Shown here one piece after another: positions 1-10,367 of a DNA stretch of 62,160 bases (the first letter of the stretch is position 1; every line of letters begins with the position of its first letter). Source of the stretch: an uncultured Oscillospiraceae bacterium (GTDB lineage: Bacteria; Bacillota; Clostridia; Oscillospirales; Ruminococcaceae). The stretch covers positions 1 through 62,160 of the forward strand of contig CAKSDC010000011.1 of assembly GCA_934444765.1 (NCBI GenBank), in the 5' to 3' direction. Made by a program: the position numbers and the translations under genes. The notes below the pieces were generated by a model. The model ran no database searches. It was not told the DNA's origin and was given only the letters and a program-made list of their open reading frames with translations.

Positions 1-890
1 GTCGTAAACATCCCCCAACCGTTATCAGCGACAGACTTTCCAAAGTTTAATGCTTGTGACATAGCTTTCATATCCAAGTCTTCAATACATACGCAGTCAT
101 AGGTATTGGCTATCTGTCTTGATAGTCTATGCAAGAAGTCTTTTCTTTGATTAGCTACTCTTTCGTGTAGTTTAGCAACTTTTAGACGTTGCTTATTCCT
201 ATTTTGACTACCTGTCACACATTTAGAGAGTTTCCTCTGTTCTCTTGCTAACTTTTTTTGGGATTTTCTAAAATATCTTGGATATTCAGCGGAAGTATTA
301 TCGCTTGCAACATACAATTCTTTCATAGAAAAGTCTAATCCTAAGAAAGTTTTGGGTTCTATTGTCTGTATTTGGTTTTCATACTCACATAGAATACTTG
401 CATAATACTTTCCACTTGGAGTTTGACTTATAGTCACAGACTTAATTTTATGGTCTTTAGGTATCTGTCGATGTTGTTTTACCTTTACTAAGTCCACTAA
501 TTTGGGAAGTTTTAAATAACCATTTTCTAAAGTAATACTTCCTTTTTGATTATTAGTAGTATAACTTTTTCTGTGTCTATGTTTACTTTTGAACTTTGGA
601 AATCCACTTTTAGGATTAGTGAAAAAGTTAGTAAAGGCTTTCTGTAAGTTCATTTGAGTGTTGGCAAGTGCTAAACTATCCACTTCTTTTAGCCATTCAA
701 ATTCAATCTTATATTGTGCAGGTGTATTATTTAATCTTTGTTTGGTTTGTTGGTAGTAGTCTATCTTATCTGATAACATCTTATTATAGATAAATCTTGC
801 ACAACCAAACGTTTTAGCAAACATTATCTTCTGCTCTTCATTTGGATATATTCTAAATTTGTATGCCTTATTTTGTTTCACGTTTTTCAC
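1..890 (-). CDS. tnpB: TnpB-type RNA-guided nuclease/transposase of an IS200/IS605-family element, 3' end outside the window
   Basis: Reading the minus strand from a GTG at 890 gives 296 codons without a stop before the window ends, so the C-terminus is missing. The N-terminus (AYKFRIYPNEEQ) and the helical region (FGCARFIYNKML) are typical of TnpB. The first RuvC motif (FLGLDFSMKEL, Asp186) and the second (CIEDLDMKAM, Glu270) are both present, so the visible part looks intact. The third RuvC motif and zinc finger would lie beyond position 1. AGAAAGG upstream supports the GTG at 890; a second in-frame GTG at 881 is possible. No tnpA lies beside it, so this may be a tnpB-only (IS1341-like) element. 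TnpB proteins are RNA-guided DNA nucleases that help such elements persist; activity here is inference. Confidence 0.9.
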   Translation of the reverse strand, partial: MKNVKQNKAYKFRIYPNEEQKIMFAKTFGCARFIYNKMLSDKIDYYQQTKQRLNNTPAQYKIEFEWLKEVDSLALANTQMNLQKAFTNFFTNPKSGFPKFKSKHRHRKSYTTNNQKGSITLENGYLKLPKLVDLVKVKQHRQIPKDHKIKSVTISQTPSGKYYASILCEYENQIQTIEPKTFLGLDFSMKELYVASDNTSAEYPRYFRKSQKKLAREQRKLSKCVTGSQNRNKQRLKVAKLHERVANQRKDFLHRLSRQIANTYDCVCIEDLDMKAMSQALNFGKSVADNGWGMFT

Positions 891-954
891 CTTGCCTTTC
901 TATTTGACTGATTGTATTATATTACACTATTTTTAGCTTGTCAATAGTGGGGAC

Positions 955-1008
955 GCAATTCATCCCCCACCTAAAGAGGTGGGGGACTTCTTGCTGTATT
1001 TAGTTAAA
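955..1008. repeat. IS605-type element end with subterminal hairpin (copy A)
   Basis: The segment holds a perfect stem CCCCCACCT / AGGTGGGGG with an AAAG-type loop. It is preceded by GCAATTCATC and followed by a TTCTTGCT-tattt-GTTAAA tail. It lies just upstream of tnpB, where the left end of an IS200/IS605 element is expected; such ends carry hairpins bound by TnpA. The same flank-hairpin-tail arrangement recurs in degenerate form at 23442-23499, and the hairpin alone at 27653-27679. Confidence 0.75.
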
Positions 1009-1194
1009 ATAACGGTATATTTTAATCGAATGCTATACGTTGTTATCTAATATAGAGTATCTGTAACTAAAAATTCATCTTTTTGTTATTGACATTACGA
1101 TATCAATATGATACCCTTATATTACGGTGGATTTTTTTTAGACTATATCCACTATAAAGATACGAGTATTAAAAAAATGTGTGATGGTGATTAG
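1009..1194. other. Intergenic region upstream of the six-gene envelope operon
   Basis: The gene-free stretch from 891 to 1194 is the element end plus this A/T-rich leader. A TTGACA at 1089-1094 could be a -35 box, but the best -10 at 17-bp spacing (TACCCT, 1112-1117) is poor. No hairpin or operator stands out. The ribosome-binding site of the first gene is the weak GGTGA just before 1195. Confidence 0.4.
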
Positions 1195-3111
1195 ATGACT
1201 AAACTAAAAGTATTAAAGAATAAACAGGTGGCTAAGTTGAAACGCCTCTTGGATAGGGATAGTAACCCTATAGCGTTCTACATAGTGCTAATAGCTACTC
1301 TTATACTATTAGTAGGAGTATGCACTATGCTGACCAACTCTATACTAAATGAGAGTAGTATATATACCTCTAAGTATTCAGGAAAGTATTCGGTAATATG
1401 CGGAATATTCATACTTAGTGTGGTACTATTTGCTATATACGATACCATAGAACGTGAAACTCAAAATACTATAGCTAAACGGGATAGTACACGGTATAAC
1501 TTCCAATTTGCGTGTAGCCTGTTAGGTGTGGTATTTTTATTCTGTTTTAAGACCTCTATATACTTCTATACGGCTATTAAGTATGAGGAAAAGTATCAGA
1601 CTTCTTATATAAGTATAGGTTCAGAAGTTAAAAACTCTATAGTGTTTGCAGTGTGTCTGTGCGTATGTACTATGATATTTGATAGTATCTACAATAGCGG
1701 AGTGAAGTCCCACAACCTAAGCAGACCACCACGTGGACTAAGTAGCAACATCATAGAAAGGATAGTAACCAGTAAGCCTATATTGGGTCTAAATGCACAC
1801 CATGTATTCTTGATACTTAGTATAGTATTGACTTTGATATTCTATAAGTTCAGTAATAGCAGTATAGGTAACAGAAATAGTATCCAAATAGGCGGACTAT
1901 ATATAATGTTCTGTTCCATAATGAAGTTATTACTACCAGTATTTTCTGTAATAGGGCATCTACAGAATAAGCATCGAAAGGTATCTCAAGCGGTGGACTG
2001 TCTACAGTATTCTGTAAACTTTATAGTGTGCGTATTGGAACACGCTCTGTTAGACGAACTCGGTACGGCTATGACGCTATACTTCCTATACCCATTTATA
2101 AACTTGCTATTCTGTGGACTTCCTAACTTTAAAGGTAGCAAGGTAGCCTCTAACACTAAGACGATTTTAAGTTGTGCTATAGTGTTCGTAGCTTCATATA
2201 TCGGACTGTATGCAATATCCTATGTAGCACTATCAGGAGCGATACTATTGATAGGTTCAAGTACTTCAATAAAGGTTCTATTGGTTATGGTAGTAGTAGC
2301 TATAGTAGTATGTGGCATGGTGTCCAAGAACAGTCTAAAAAAGTATGTGTCTAAAGTCAAGGCTTTAAAGGGGGTACTCCTAAGAGTGGAAAAGACTGCC
2401 GTTAGATACTTAGGTGTCATCGGATTTGCTTTGATACTCTCTGCTACCAGCGTCGGTTTGAACCACTTTCTACCCGCTCTATACGAAACTACTTGCGGAG
2501 TAGATGCAAGGTACGTAGACCCAGACGTTGAAACTCAAAAAGACTACGGCGTATTAGGAAACGTAGCCCAAAGGGCTTACAACAGAACCTGTAACTACAT
2601 GAACTATGACCAAGTACAGTCTTCAGTATCGGTACTCAAAAGCTGTCAGTTGATTAACGCTTTTAAACCTACTCAACAGCCTACTATAGCGTCTACTATC
2701 ACGAAAAGTGGAACTACGTTGACTTCCGACTACGCCTTTGACGCTCTATGTTTAGAGTTCAGCGTCATATTAGCCATAGTGATACTATTAAGTGGATACT
2801 TTTTAGTGTTCATGCCCGTATTGAGTACCTCATCTTTAGACTACACTTCTTTAGATAAGGAGCAGTCGTATAGATATCAATTTTTGGAAGAGTTAAGTAT
2901 GATATATATGTTATTGATAACGGCACAAGTTATAATAAACGTGCTATCGGTTACGGGTTTGAAGTTCTATACGGGTACTATACTACCATATATTTCGACC
3001 AGTAACTTTGAGTATCTATTCTTGATGATAGAAAGTTCTGTATTCTTAGTACTGGCTATAAATCCTAAAGACTTTAATTCGGAGGTGGCAGTGTCTAATG
3101 AACGTGAATAA
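1195..3111 (+). CDS. Divergent SEDS-family (RodA/FtsW-like) membrane glycosyltransferase
   Basis: This 638-residue protein is strongly hydrophobic with about ten membrane segments. Its C-terminal third matches SEDS proteins: TLTSDYAFDALCLEFSVIL corresponds to the conserved T-D-F-I-F...E-E/F-G block, with Asp512 at the position of the essential SEDS aspartate. INVLSVTGLKFYTG followed by ILPYIS corresponds to the INIGVVTGLLPxTGxxLPFIS signature. SEDS proteins polymerise lipid II into glycan strands together with a class B PBP. The next gene, overlapping by 14 bp, encodes such a PBP, which supports the call. It is longer than RodA/FtsW (about 370-400 aa), with an N-terminal extension, and the signature residues are degenerate. 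It may be a specialised enzyme or a non-catalytic relative. Confidence 0.7.
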   Translation: MTKLKVLKNKQVAKLKRLLDRDSNPIAFYIVLIATLILLVGVCTMLTNSILNESSIYTSKYSGKYSVICGIFILSVVLFAIYDTIERETQNTIAKRDSTRYNFQFACSLLGVVFLFCFKTSIYFYTAIKYEEKYQTSYISIGSEVKNSIVFAVCLCVCTMIFDSIYNSGVKSHNLSRPPRGLSSNIIERIVTSKPILGLNAHHVFLILSIVLTLIFYKFSNSSIGNRNSIQIGGLYIMFCSIMKLLLPVFSVIGHLQNKHRKVSQAVDCLQYSVNFIVCVLEHALLDELGTAMTLYFLYPFINLLFCGLPNFKGSKVASNTKTILSCAIVFVASYIGLYAISYVALSGAILLIGSSTSIKVLLVMVVVAIVVCGMVSKNSLKKYVSKVKALKGVLLRVEKTAVRYLGVIGFALILSATSVGLNHFLPALYETTCGVDARYVDPDVETQKDYGVLGNVAQRAYNRTCNYMNYDQVQSSVSVLKSCQLINAFKPTQQPTIASTITKSGTTLTSDYAFDALCLEFSVILAIVILLSGYFLVFMPVLSTSSLDYTSLDKEQSYRYQFLEELSMIYMLLITAQVIINVLSVTGLKFYTGTILPYISTSNFEYLFLMIESSVFLVLAINPKDFNSEVAVSNERE

Positions 3112-4888
3112 GCTAATAGCAAGCATCAACTGTATAGCTCTAATAACAGTATTCTCATTAGCAGTGTACTCATTTAAGACGCAGACTTTAGAAAAGAATG
3201 AAACTCATATGGCTTCTATGTCCAATCCGAGTGTGGAAAACGGTGTGAAAAAGGGTACTATATACGACCGTAACGGTAAAGAACTCTTAGTATCGGTTGA
3301 AAGTGAAGACGGTACGTATAGTCGTAAACTGAGTGATGAAGTGTATCAGACGGGCAACCCTGAATGTGTATCTAACGTATTAGACAGCCGTTCGGGTGGT
3401 GCTGACCTTTGGTATGAAGATATTTTGAACAGTCCGTCTGTTGAAGACGCTTCTAAGTCTGTAGGAGAAGATATTACTCTAACTTTAGACTTAGACTTAC
3501 AGTCGGCAATCTGGGACGATATAGAAGGTTTGGGATGTACCTCTGTAGTAGTGCTTAATCCTAATACTGCTGAAATATACGCTATGGTATCTTCACCTTC
3601 CTATAATATGGATACACTATATAGCGAAGGTGGTTTCGACAACGTAAACAACGAATACGACGGCATAAACAATCGCACGGGTAAGGATACCGAAGAGGGT
3701 TCAAGCGACTACTTGATATTGGGAACTTACGTTCCCTCATACACCGACGAACACGGTAATAAGATATCTTTAGCGTATGGTAACGATAACTACGATGCGG
3801 ACTACTGTTCCTCTACAGGTTTTGACCCTAACTTTTCGCTAAATAATATGTGTCTGGAAAACGCTACCCCTGGTAGTACCTTTAAGATATTGACTTCCGC
3901 AGTAACTTTGCAGTATGCCTATGAAGTCGGTGAACAGGATACCGTTAAGTCTTTATACAGTGCCGACGGCTACGGGGACGACGCTACCTACAGAGTATCC
4001 ATAGACGACTACAACACCTACGACGTTACTAACTTCATATCGGCTAACTATAACTACAGTCTATCGGAAAAAGATATGGAGTTCCACCTAATGAGAAGTA
4101 ACAATACCTACTTCGCTAAACTGGCTATAGAGATGTTAGACCTCTCTAAATACTGCGAACAGTATAACCTTAAACATAGTACGGACTACGTTCAAAGCGA
4201 CCTAACTCTAAGGGAAAGTTTCTTTAAGGAGTACTTTGAAAAGTACTTCAATATAGACCGTTCCTTGAACGTGGACTTTAGAGGCAACCGTCGTCTAACA
4301 CCTACTATCAGGGATACCTTAGGTAGTCCAGAAGTAGACAACTATCAAAAGCCGTTGGCTCAGACGGTGTACGGTATAGATAAAGACCAAGTATCCCCAC
4401 TGTATATGGCTATGGCTATGGGAAAGTGTCTTACTGGAAGTATGTATAGTCCTATACTGAAAAAGGGTACTCCTTTGAACACCTTAGGCGAACCTTTGAA
4501 TAGTTCAGTAGTAGCGGATATGCAAGACTATTTAGGTGCAGTATATAGCAAGTCCAAATCTCAAGTAGTAACCGAAGAACAGTACTTTGAAAACGATAGT
4601 GCTACCTATAGTTACGCTTGTAAGACTGGTAGTTCATTCCAAGTGGCAAGCGACTATTACGGAAAGTTCGGTAAGGCTAACTATTCGTTAGTATCGGGCG
4701 ATAACGATAAGTATCAAGGTTACAATACTCTGTGGTACGTGGGTTCTGCCTATACCGATAGCGAAAGTCATAACTCTTACGTAATAGCGGTTAAAAGGTT
4801 CGCTACTCCTAACGGGGTATCGAGTGGAGACCTTAAAGAAACTTTCGATAAGGTTCTTAACGACTGTTTTGAGTACTTAGAAGACTAA
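3098..4888 (+). CDS. Class B-type penicillin-binding protein (transpeptidase)
   Basis: This 596-residue protein has one N-terminal membrane anchor (about residues 7-25), then KGTIYDRNGKEL, the usual beginning of the PBP dimerisation region. All three active-site motifs are present: S260-T-F-K263 in PGSTFK, S334-N-N336, and K509-T-G511 in CKTGSS. It should therefore be a catalytically competent DD-transpeptidase or peptidoglycan-binding acyl-enzyme on the outer face of the membrane. Its start codon lies inside the end of the SEDS-like gene, so the two are translationally coupled, as is common for SEDS-bPBP pairs. The pedestal region is short compared with PBP2 or FtsI. It is probably a dedicated partner of the SEDS-like protein, not the housekeeping elongation or division enzyme. 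Confidence 0.85.
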   Translation: MNVNKLIASINCIALITVFSLAVYSFKTQTLEKNETHMASMSNPSVENGVKKGTIYDRNGKELLVSVESEDGTYSRKLSDEVYQTGNPECVSNVLDSRSGGADLWYEDILNSPSVEDASKSVGEDITLTLDLDLQSAIWDDIEGLGCTSVVVLNPNTAEIYAMVSSPSYNMDTLYSEGGFDNVNNEYDGINNRTGKDTEEGSSDYLILGTYVPSYTDEHGNKISLAYGNDNYDADYCSSTGFDPNFSLNNMCLENATPGSTFKILTSAVTLQYAYEVGEQDTVKSLYSADGYGDDATYRVSIDDYNTYDVTNFISANYNYSLSEKDMEFHLMRSNNTYFAKLAIEMLDLSKYCEQYNLKHSTDYVQSDLTLRESFFKEYFEKYFNIDRSLNVDFRGNRRLTPTIRDTLGSPEVDNYQKPLAQTVYGIDKDQVSPLYMAMAMGKCLTGSMYSPILKKGTPLNTLGEPLNSSVVADMQDYLGAVYSKSKSQVVTEEQYFENDSATYSYACKTGSSFQVASDYYGKFGKANYSLVSGDNDKYQGYNTLWYVGSAYTDSESHNSYVIAVKRFATPNGVSSGDLKETFDKVLNDCFEYLED

Positions 4889-4913
4889 CTATGAAAGTGG
4901 TGAATATTAACAT

Positions 4914-7900
4914 ATGTCTAAACACTATAACGATAACGACGATACTAAACTTGGTAACTACTTGATGATATCACGATTGGTAATAATATTAGCCGTGTTG
5001 GTTCAAGTATTTGCGTTATACTTGACCGATATACTAAAGATATACGGCATAGTCAAACTAAATGAGAGTAGTTCTATACTGTCGTTCTTGACTACTGCTA
5101 TAAGGTATACCAAAGTGAACGTGAACTTGAACAGTCTAAATGTGATATCTTATGGAGTGGCTACCGCATTAAACGTATGGTTAGCTACCGAAATAAACTT
5201 AACGTTAAAAAAGTTCGGAGGTATTAATATGTTCAATATTTTTGGAAAGGGAAAGAAGTCCAAAAATGAAGAAGAAGACTACGATACTATAACTATTCAC
5301 AATAAAGAGGATAATAGTAGTAGTGGTAAGTCTAACAGTCCTACGGGTTCTACTATAGACCTAACTGAAGAGTATAGCAATAGTAATACGAATAAAGGTT
5401 CTAACGGTTCAGAGGGTGGCGAAAGTAGTACTCCACGTAGTAGAGTAGTCCGTAAAAATGCTAAAGTGTGTACTCCGTTCACTGGTTTGGGTACTATGAG
5501 CAACGGTAAGAGAAAGTCTAAAGTATGCCCAAGAACTTCTAACGGTTCGCCAATAAACGTAACGGTGGATATCGTGCAAAAGAACGTTTCTAACGACAAC
5601 GTCAAGTCGTTTTTGGTGGATAACTGGATAAAGATAGAATACTTTGATACTAAGCGTCTAAAGAGTATCGACTTGCTATTTCCTCACACTATAAGAAACG
5701 CTTTGATAGACTGTCTATCCTTAGACGGTTACAAGAGTTTTGCTGACAGTCTAACAGAAGAAGACAGTACTAACCAGTCGGAACTATACCTTGGCGAACT
5801 AAAACCGTTTTCAGGATACGGTGCGATATCCTTTAGAAACTCCTCAAGAGTAGCACACTTGTATATACTGGCTCTTAGACTACCTAACTATAAGTCCGAT
5901 GAGACTTCCTCCGAAAACTACGTAATGAACGAACGCAACTCTAAAGATACGCAGTCTTCTAAGACTAAAGGAAGTTCTAACTATAAGCCTAACTACTTTG
6001 GTTACTACTACTATCTAATTAGCGACGTAAAGTTGGGTGAGAGTATGTTCTGTAAAAGATACCTCAACTTGAACCATTTGAACAGTACTATCAATAAGAC
6101 TACTCTACCGATATCTTTAGACGGTAGCGTTGAAGTGAAACTTAACTGTACAGACAACCGTCATAGAGTATCCTGCCCAACGTGTAATAAGTCTTTTGAC
6201 GACGGCATAGTAGCACTCCCTGGTTGGCGTTACGCTAATAGGTATATCGGTTATGATAGCACCCATGCTAAGAGTGACGAACGTAGCTATAAGTTAAGTC
6301 TATCGTACTACTTTAGCGGTGTGGACGTTCCAGAGTATGCAACCAGAAGGTTGGTATTCGGTACGGGTGGTTATAAGACCTCCAACGACGGAAAGTTAGT
6401 CTCTAAACCGTACAGAGCCTTCAACAAGTTGGAACAGTTCAAGACGCTGTATCCAGCCGATAACAGTATACTAACCGTAATGGACAGGGACGGCGAACTC
6501 GATGAGGCTACTACCAAAAGGATATCCGACGGTTACAAGTTAAGATATAGTCTAAATACCGATACTATCAGCTTTACTGACGAAAGCGTGGATAACTCCA
6601 ATAAGAATAACATCTTCCCAATAGGTAGAGTATGTCCTAACTGTTACTTTGAACTTCCTACTGACCTATTTTCTGATAACATCAACTCTTATACCAGAAT
6701 TATGCTATTCGGTGCTCCAGGTTCAGGTAAGACTATATTCTGGCACACTGCCGTAAGACTTATGCTATATATAGAAAATCAACTTGAAAGCATAAACAAG
6801 GACAACAAGCAAGAAGTCACCAACAGATTGATAGAAAGTTTTGGCGAATACCCTGAACATCAATGGTTTAAGCTATCCAGTAGTGTATTAGGTATGTCCA
6901 AATACTTTGAAGATGAAGCTAAGATAAGTTTAGCTACTAACAGACTTCCTAAGTCTACAGTGGCTACTAACGTATATCCCCCATTCTTTTTAAAGTCTAA
7001 ACTGACCTATCAAAAGCAGTTGATAACTCAAAACAGTCTAAACGATACACAGTATACTAAAGGTCTATTAGGCTTTATAGATACCCCTGGGGAGTTTATC
7101 TATAGTAGAGAGTTCGGCGGAAAGAATAGCAACTATAACAAGATAGGCAACGACAAAAAGTTAGACCAAACCAGAATAAATATGTCCATTAACTCCAACA
7201 TACTGCTATTCTTTTTAGACCCAGTCGAAAATAAACAAGACCAAGAGAGAGGTCCACAGTTTGAACGTATAATAGATATGGTTCACACTTTGGATACTAC
7301 TTTAGAGAATAAGCATATCTTCTTAGTAGTGAATAAGTGCGACCTTTGGTTGAACCTAAATCAGGAACAGAACACTATTCAAAACGCTATATGTAATGCA
7401 GTATACATTCCTATAGAAGAGAAGAAGAACATTAAAGACTACATAGTACAAGAACTTACTAATCTAAAACAGGTTACTAACAAGTGCTTAGAGGTTATAA
7501 AAAGTCTTGCTGATTTGGAAAGCAACGGCGTATCCGATGCGGAACTTGGTTATATCAACGAATATCTAAGCTATATAGAAGAGTATAAGAATGACCCTAC
7601 GGCTCAAAACAACATAGACGTATCTAAGAGCAGTAACTTTTTTACCAACGTACTAAAGCTATATAATTCCATTCAAAACTTTATAGCCTTAACCTTTGCT
7701 AATTCGCCAGTACACCCATACGTGCATATAATATTCACTTCACCAATGGGTAGCTTTATAGGTAAGTCTTTAGACGTTCCAAGCCCTGATAAGTCGTTAT
7801 ACTTTTCGGAACTGTTAAGATATCTTAGTGTAATAGATGCCAGTCTATCTTTAAACTTAGATATGAGTTCCACTACGGACGTTAGCGTTAGTACTGCTCA

Positions 7901-8072
7901 AGAAAATCCGTACCTATACAAACTAAGTATGCTAACTAATTCCGTAAGAGAACAGATACTAAAGCATAAAGAACTCTTTACTGCCGAACAGTTAGAGGCT
8001 ATAGGACTATCTAATATCGAAAGTGCCGAAAGTGTAGACTATAGCGAAAGTATCAATATACAGGAGGAATAG
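4914..8072 (+). CDS. Membrane-anchored P-loop GTPase with zinc-ribbon cysteines (double-GTPase/DO-GTPase-like)
   Basis: This 1052-residue protein begins with two hydrophobic segments (about residues 18-42 and 75-95), followed by a charged, low-complexity linker rich in Ser, Asn and Gly (about 115-190). CPTC (C421/C424) and CPNC (C574/C577) could form a zinc ribbon. The GTPase core has a Walker A motif GAPGSGKT (600-607), a G3 motif FIDTPGEF (D723-G726) and a G4 motif VVNKCDLW (N807-D810). ILLFFLDPVE lies between G3 and G4. A Cys-pair ribbon directly before Walker A, and the DTPGE and LDP motifs, recall the bacterial DO-GTPase families described in conflict-type gene neighbourhoods; that assignment is from memory. 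It lies 25 bp after the PBP and 6 bp before the next gene. A role in gating the envelope enzymes encoded beside it is inference. Confidence 0.7.
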   Translation: MSKHYNDNDDTKLGNYLMISRLVIILAVLVQVFALYLTDILKIYGIVKLNESSSILSFLTTAIRYTKVNVNLNSLNVISYGVATALNVWLATEINLTLKKFGGINMFNIFGKGKKSKNEEEDYDTITIHNKEDNSSSGKSNSPTGSTIDLTEEYSNSNTNKGSNGSEGGESSTPRSRVVRKNAKVCTPFTGLGTMSNGKRKSKVCPRTSNGSPINVTVDIVQKNVSNDNVKSFLVDNWIKIEYFDTKRLKSIDLLFPHTIRNALIDCLSLDGYKSFADSLTEEDSTNQSELYLGELKPFSGYGAISFRNSSRVAHLYILALRLPNYKSDETSSENYVMNERNSKDTQSSKTKGSSNYKPNYFGYYYYLISDVKLGESMFCKRYLNLNHLNSTINKTTLPISLDGSVEVKLNCTDNRHRVSCPTCNKSFDDGIVALPGWRYANRYIGYDSTHAKSDERSYKLSLSYYFSGVDVPEYATRRLVFGTGGYKTSNDGKLVSKPYRAFNKLEQFKTLYPADNSILTVMDRDGELDEATTKRISDGYKLRYSLNTDTISFTDESVDNSNKNNIFPIGRVCPNCYFELPTDLFSDNINSYTRIMLFGAPGSGKTIFWHTAVRLMLYIENQLESINKDNKQEVTNRLIESFGEYPEHQWFKLSSSVLGMSKYFEDEAKISLATNRLPKSTVATNVYPPFFLKSKLTYQKQLITQNSLNDTQYTKGLLGFIDTPGEFIYSREFGGKNSNYNKIGNDKKLDQTRINMSINSNILLFFLDPVENKQDQERGPQFERIIDMVHTLDTTLENKHIFLVVNKCDLWLNLNQEQNTIQNAICNAVYIPIEEKKNIKDYIVQELTNLKQVTNKCLEVIKSLADLESNGVSDAELGYINEYLSYIEEYKNDPTAQNNIDVSKSSNFFTNVLKLYNSIQNFIALTFANSPVHPYVHIIFTSPMGSFIGKSLDVPSPDKSLYFSELLRYLSVIDASLSLNLDMSSTTDVSVSTAQENPYLYKLSMLTNSVREQILKHKELFTAEQLEAIGLSNIESAESVDYSESINIQEE

Positions 8073-8078
8073 CATATT

Positions 8079-10364
8079 ATGGTATTTAAGTATGGTATAT
8101 TTAGTGATGGTTGGGAATGGCAGAACGCTCCTGAAGACTACAACCTTGAGTTTGAAAATCGTTTGATATCTAAACTGGATAGGCTTGACGTATCACAAGG
8201 AACGTTTATATACAGGTCGGAGGAACTCAATAAACCTATCAAGTTAGTGGTCACTGAAGACGGTGCAGACTACTACAAGCGTAAGAAGGTACTATATAGT
8301 TTTGAAGTCTTAGAAGACGCTACCTTGCAACCTACACAGGATAAGCAACTACTATCAAGCCTGATACAGACTTTTTTAGGATTTACTCAAAATAACGTCT
8401 ACTTTTTTAGTACGGACTTAAACGACACAGATACGTTATCTTTAATAGTGCTATGTTACTCTGGAATACTGCCCGTAGAACACACTAAGAACGTAGTATA
8501 CACTAACAGCAAGTATATAAACACTCAACAGATAGTATTAGATAGGTCTACACTGATTACTCCAAAATATAGTAACAATATCACTCAAGAACGACTACTA
8601 AAGATACTCAAGACTTACAACGCTATAAAAGGTCTTATAGACCATTCACCTATAGAAAAGTATTCTTTAGCAGTGTATATCAGCTTAACTGGACTAAAGT
8701 CCATTACAGAGTTAGTATCTAATAGTAACGATATAGCCAAACTGTTACATAGTCTAAACGTCATAATGGAACACGATATAGTCCACGGTGAACCGAAACA
8801 CTTAATAGTAGTGGACGTTCTAAACTACATACTAAACAACCACTACAACGTTTGGGACTACTCCAAACTCATACTACCTATGTTCAGTGAACATCTGGAC
8901 GAATTTTTCAACAGGGTATCTGAAACTAAAGACTATCAATACAGGCTTACTATGGAAGTATATAAGTCTTTGGTTAAAGTTCCAGTGGAATTAAAAGACT
9001 GTCTTACCTTTAAAAAGATGTATACTAACCTTCTAATAGCTACCATAATAAAAGAACCTAACAAGGTAGTGTACATCAAACAGTATACCACCAACTTATC
9101 GACTTACGACAAAGACTTAGTGGACAGAATATACAACGTCTACACCGAATATAATACTGCCTATAAGTACATAAACGCTCCGTTAAACGATATTCTTACC
9201 ATATGCAACACAGACCCAAAGACTAAAGAGACCATGTTAGTATCTCTATACGATAGGCTATTCAAGAATGCTAAAGAGATGCTATCTACTTTTGAAAGTC
9301 TAACCTCTTCCGAAAAGGGTATAATATTAGACGACTTAGCTATTCAAGTAGACTACTTAGAAAGGTTCAAAAGGAGTTCTAATATTAAGGTTAAGTCTAT
9401 ACTCTTAGTACTGGATAAGTTTTGGAATGGTATGAACTTTAAGACTACTAAGTGGTTACTGAATAGGTTCAACGACTTTTGCAAGGATACCAAAGGCGTT
9501 GAGAGTATGGTTCGTGGTGGTACGTATATATATACTAACGTTCCTATATGGTACAGATACTTAGTATATCACGTATCTAACGATAACGCTATAGTGTTCA
9601 AAGCGGTTACTTTAGCTATGTTGGAAGAAACCTTAAAAGCTACTCAACTACTATTAGTTAAGCCTCTAAATGGTGACGTTACGTACTCCAACGTTAGCGA
9701 TACAGAAGTTAAGTCTAATAGTATCATGGGCGTGTTTAGAGGTATGAAAAAGTCAGAACGTGAGGAAGTTCCTAATAGCGTACTACAAGACTATCCTATC
9801 AGTATACAGAGGCTATTAAAGTCTAAGGGCATAAACCCTACCTTAGAGTTGAACTATTCCAACATACTGGAACTTTGGAAAGTAGTAGTATCTTCACCTA
9901 AAGAGTACGACGGACTATTCGACGAAGTGGTAAAGTATACCGAAACGTCTTTATACTCATTCTTGAACGTGCTATCGCCTATAAACTTGAGGGATAAGAA
10001 TAGTAATCTTATAAAGTATAACTTCACTACAAGGTTGTCCAATAGTGGTGTGGATTTGACTACTTCTAAATACTTCCAATATATACTATTTTCCGATGCC
10101 AACGTTCAAGAACTATGTCTAAAGTTGATAGTGGGAATGTCACTCACCTTTGAAGACTTTAAGGACTTAACCAAAAACTATACTATACTATACCTAACCG
10201 AAGATATAGAAGTACTATCTTTAAAGTACATAAAGACGTACTATCCACAGAATACCGAACACAACAAGGCTATCTTTAACTATATAAAGTCGCTAACCAG
10301 AGAACTCAAACTCCAGTACGACGAACAGTTAAAGGTTCTAACGGACGGTTCTAAAGGAGAGTAG
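8079..10364 (+). CDS. Unrecognised 761-aa protein, probable partner of the upstream GTPase
   Basis: I do not recognise this family. The 761-residue protein has no signal peptide or membrane segment and is predicted cytoplasmic and mostly alpha-helical with many charged residues. Its N-terminus (KYGIFSDGWEWQNAPEDYN) and an early mixed alpha/beta part (to about residue 160) precede a long helical body. DO-GTPase genes are often followed by a large GTPase-associated protein (the GAP1 type), and the size and position fit, but I see no diagnostic motif. AGGAGG sits well before the ATG. The 6-bp gap to the GTPase gene and 3-bp gap to the next show it belongs to the same operon. Confidence 0.6.
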   Translation: MVFKYGIFSDGWEWQNAPEDYNLEFENRLISKLDRLDVSQGTFIYRSEELNKPIKLVVTEDGADYYKRKKVLYSFEVLEDATLQPTQDKQLLSSLIQTFLGFTQNNVYFFSTDLNDTDTLSLIVLCYSGILPVEHTKNVVYTNSKYINTQQIVLDRSTLITPKYSNNITQERLLKILKTYNAIKGLIDHSPIEKYSLAVYISLTGLKSITELVSNSNDIAKLLHSLNVIMEHDIVHGEPKHLIVVDVLNYILNNHYNVWDYSKLILPMFSEHLDEFFNRVSETKDYQYRLTMEVYKSLVKVPVELKDCLTFKKMYTNLLIATIIKEPNKVVYIKQYTTNLSTYDKDLVDRIYNVYTEYNTAYKYINAPLNDILTICNTDPKTKETMLVSLYDRLFKNAKEMLSTFESLTSSEKGIILDDLAIQVDYLERFKRSSNIKVKSILLVLDKFWNGMNFKTTKWLLNRFNDFCKDTKGVESMVRGGTYIYTNVPIWYRYLVYHVSNDNAIVFKAVTLAMLEETLKATQLLLVKPLNGDVTYSNVSDTEVKSNSIMGVFRGMKKSEREEVPNSVLQDYPISIQRLLKSKGINPTLELNYSNILELWKVVVSSPKEYDGLFDEVVKYTETSLYSFLNVLSPINLRDKNSNLIKYNFTTRLSNSGVDLTTSKYFQYILFSDANVQELCLKLIVGMSLTFEDFKDLTKNYTILYLTEDIEVLSLKYIKTYYPQNTEHNKAIFNYIKSLTRELKLQYDEQLKVLTDGSKGE

Positions 10365-10367
10365 ACT

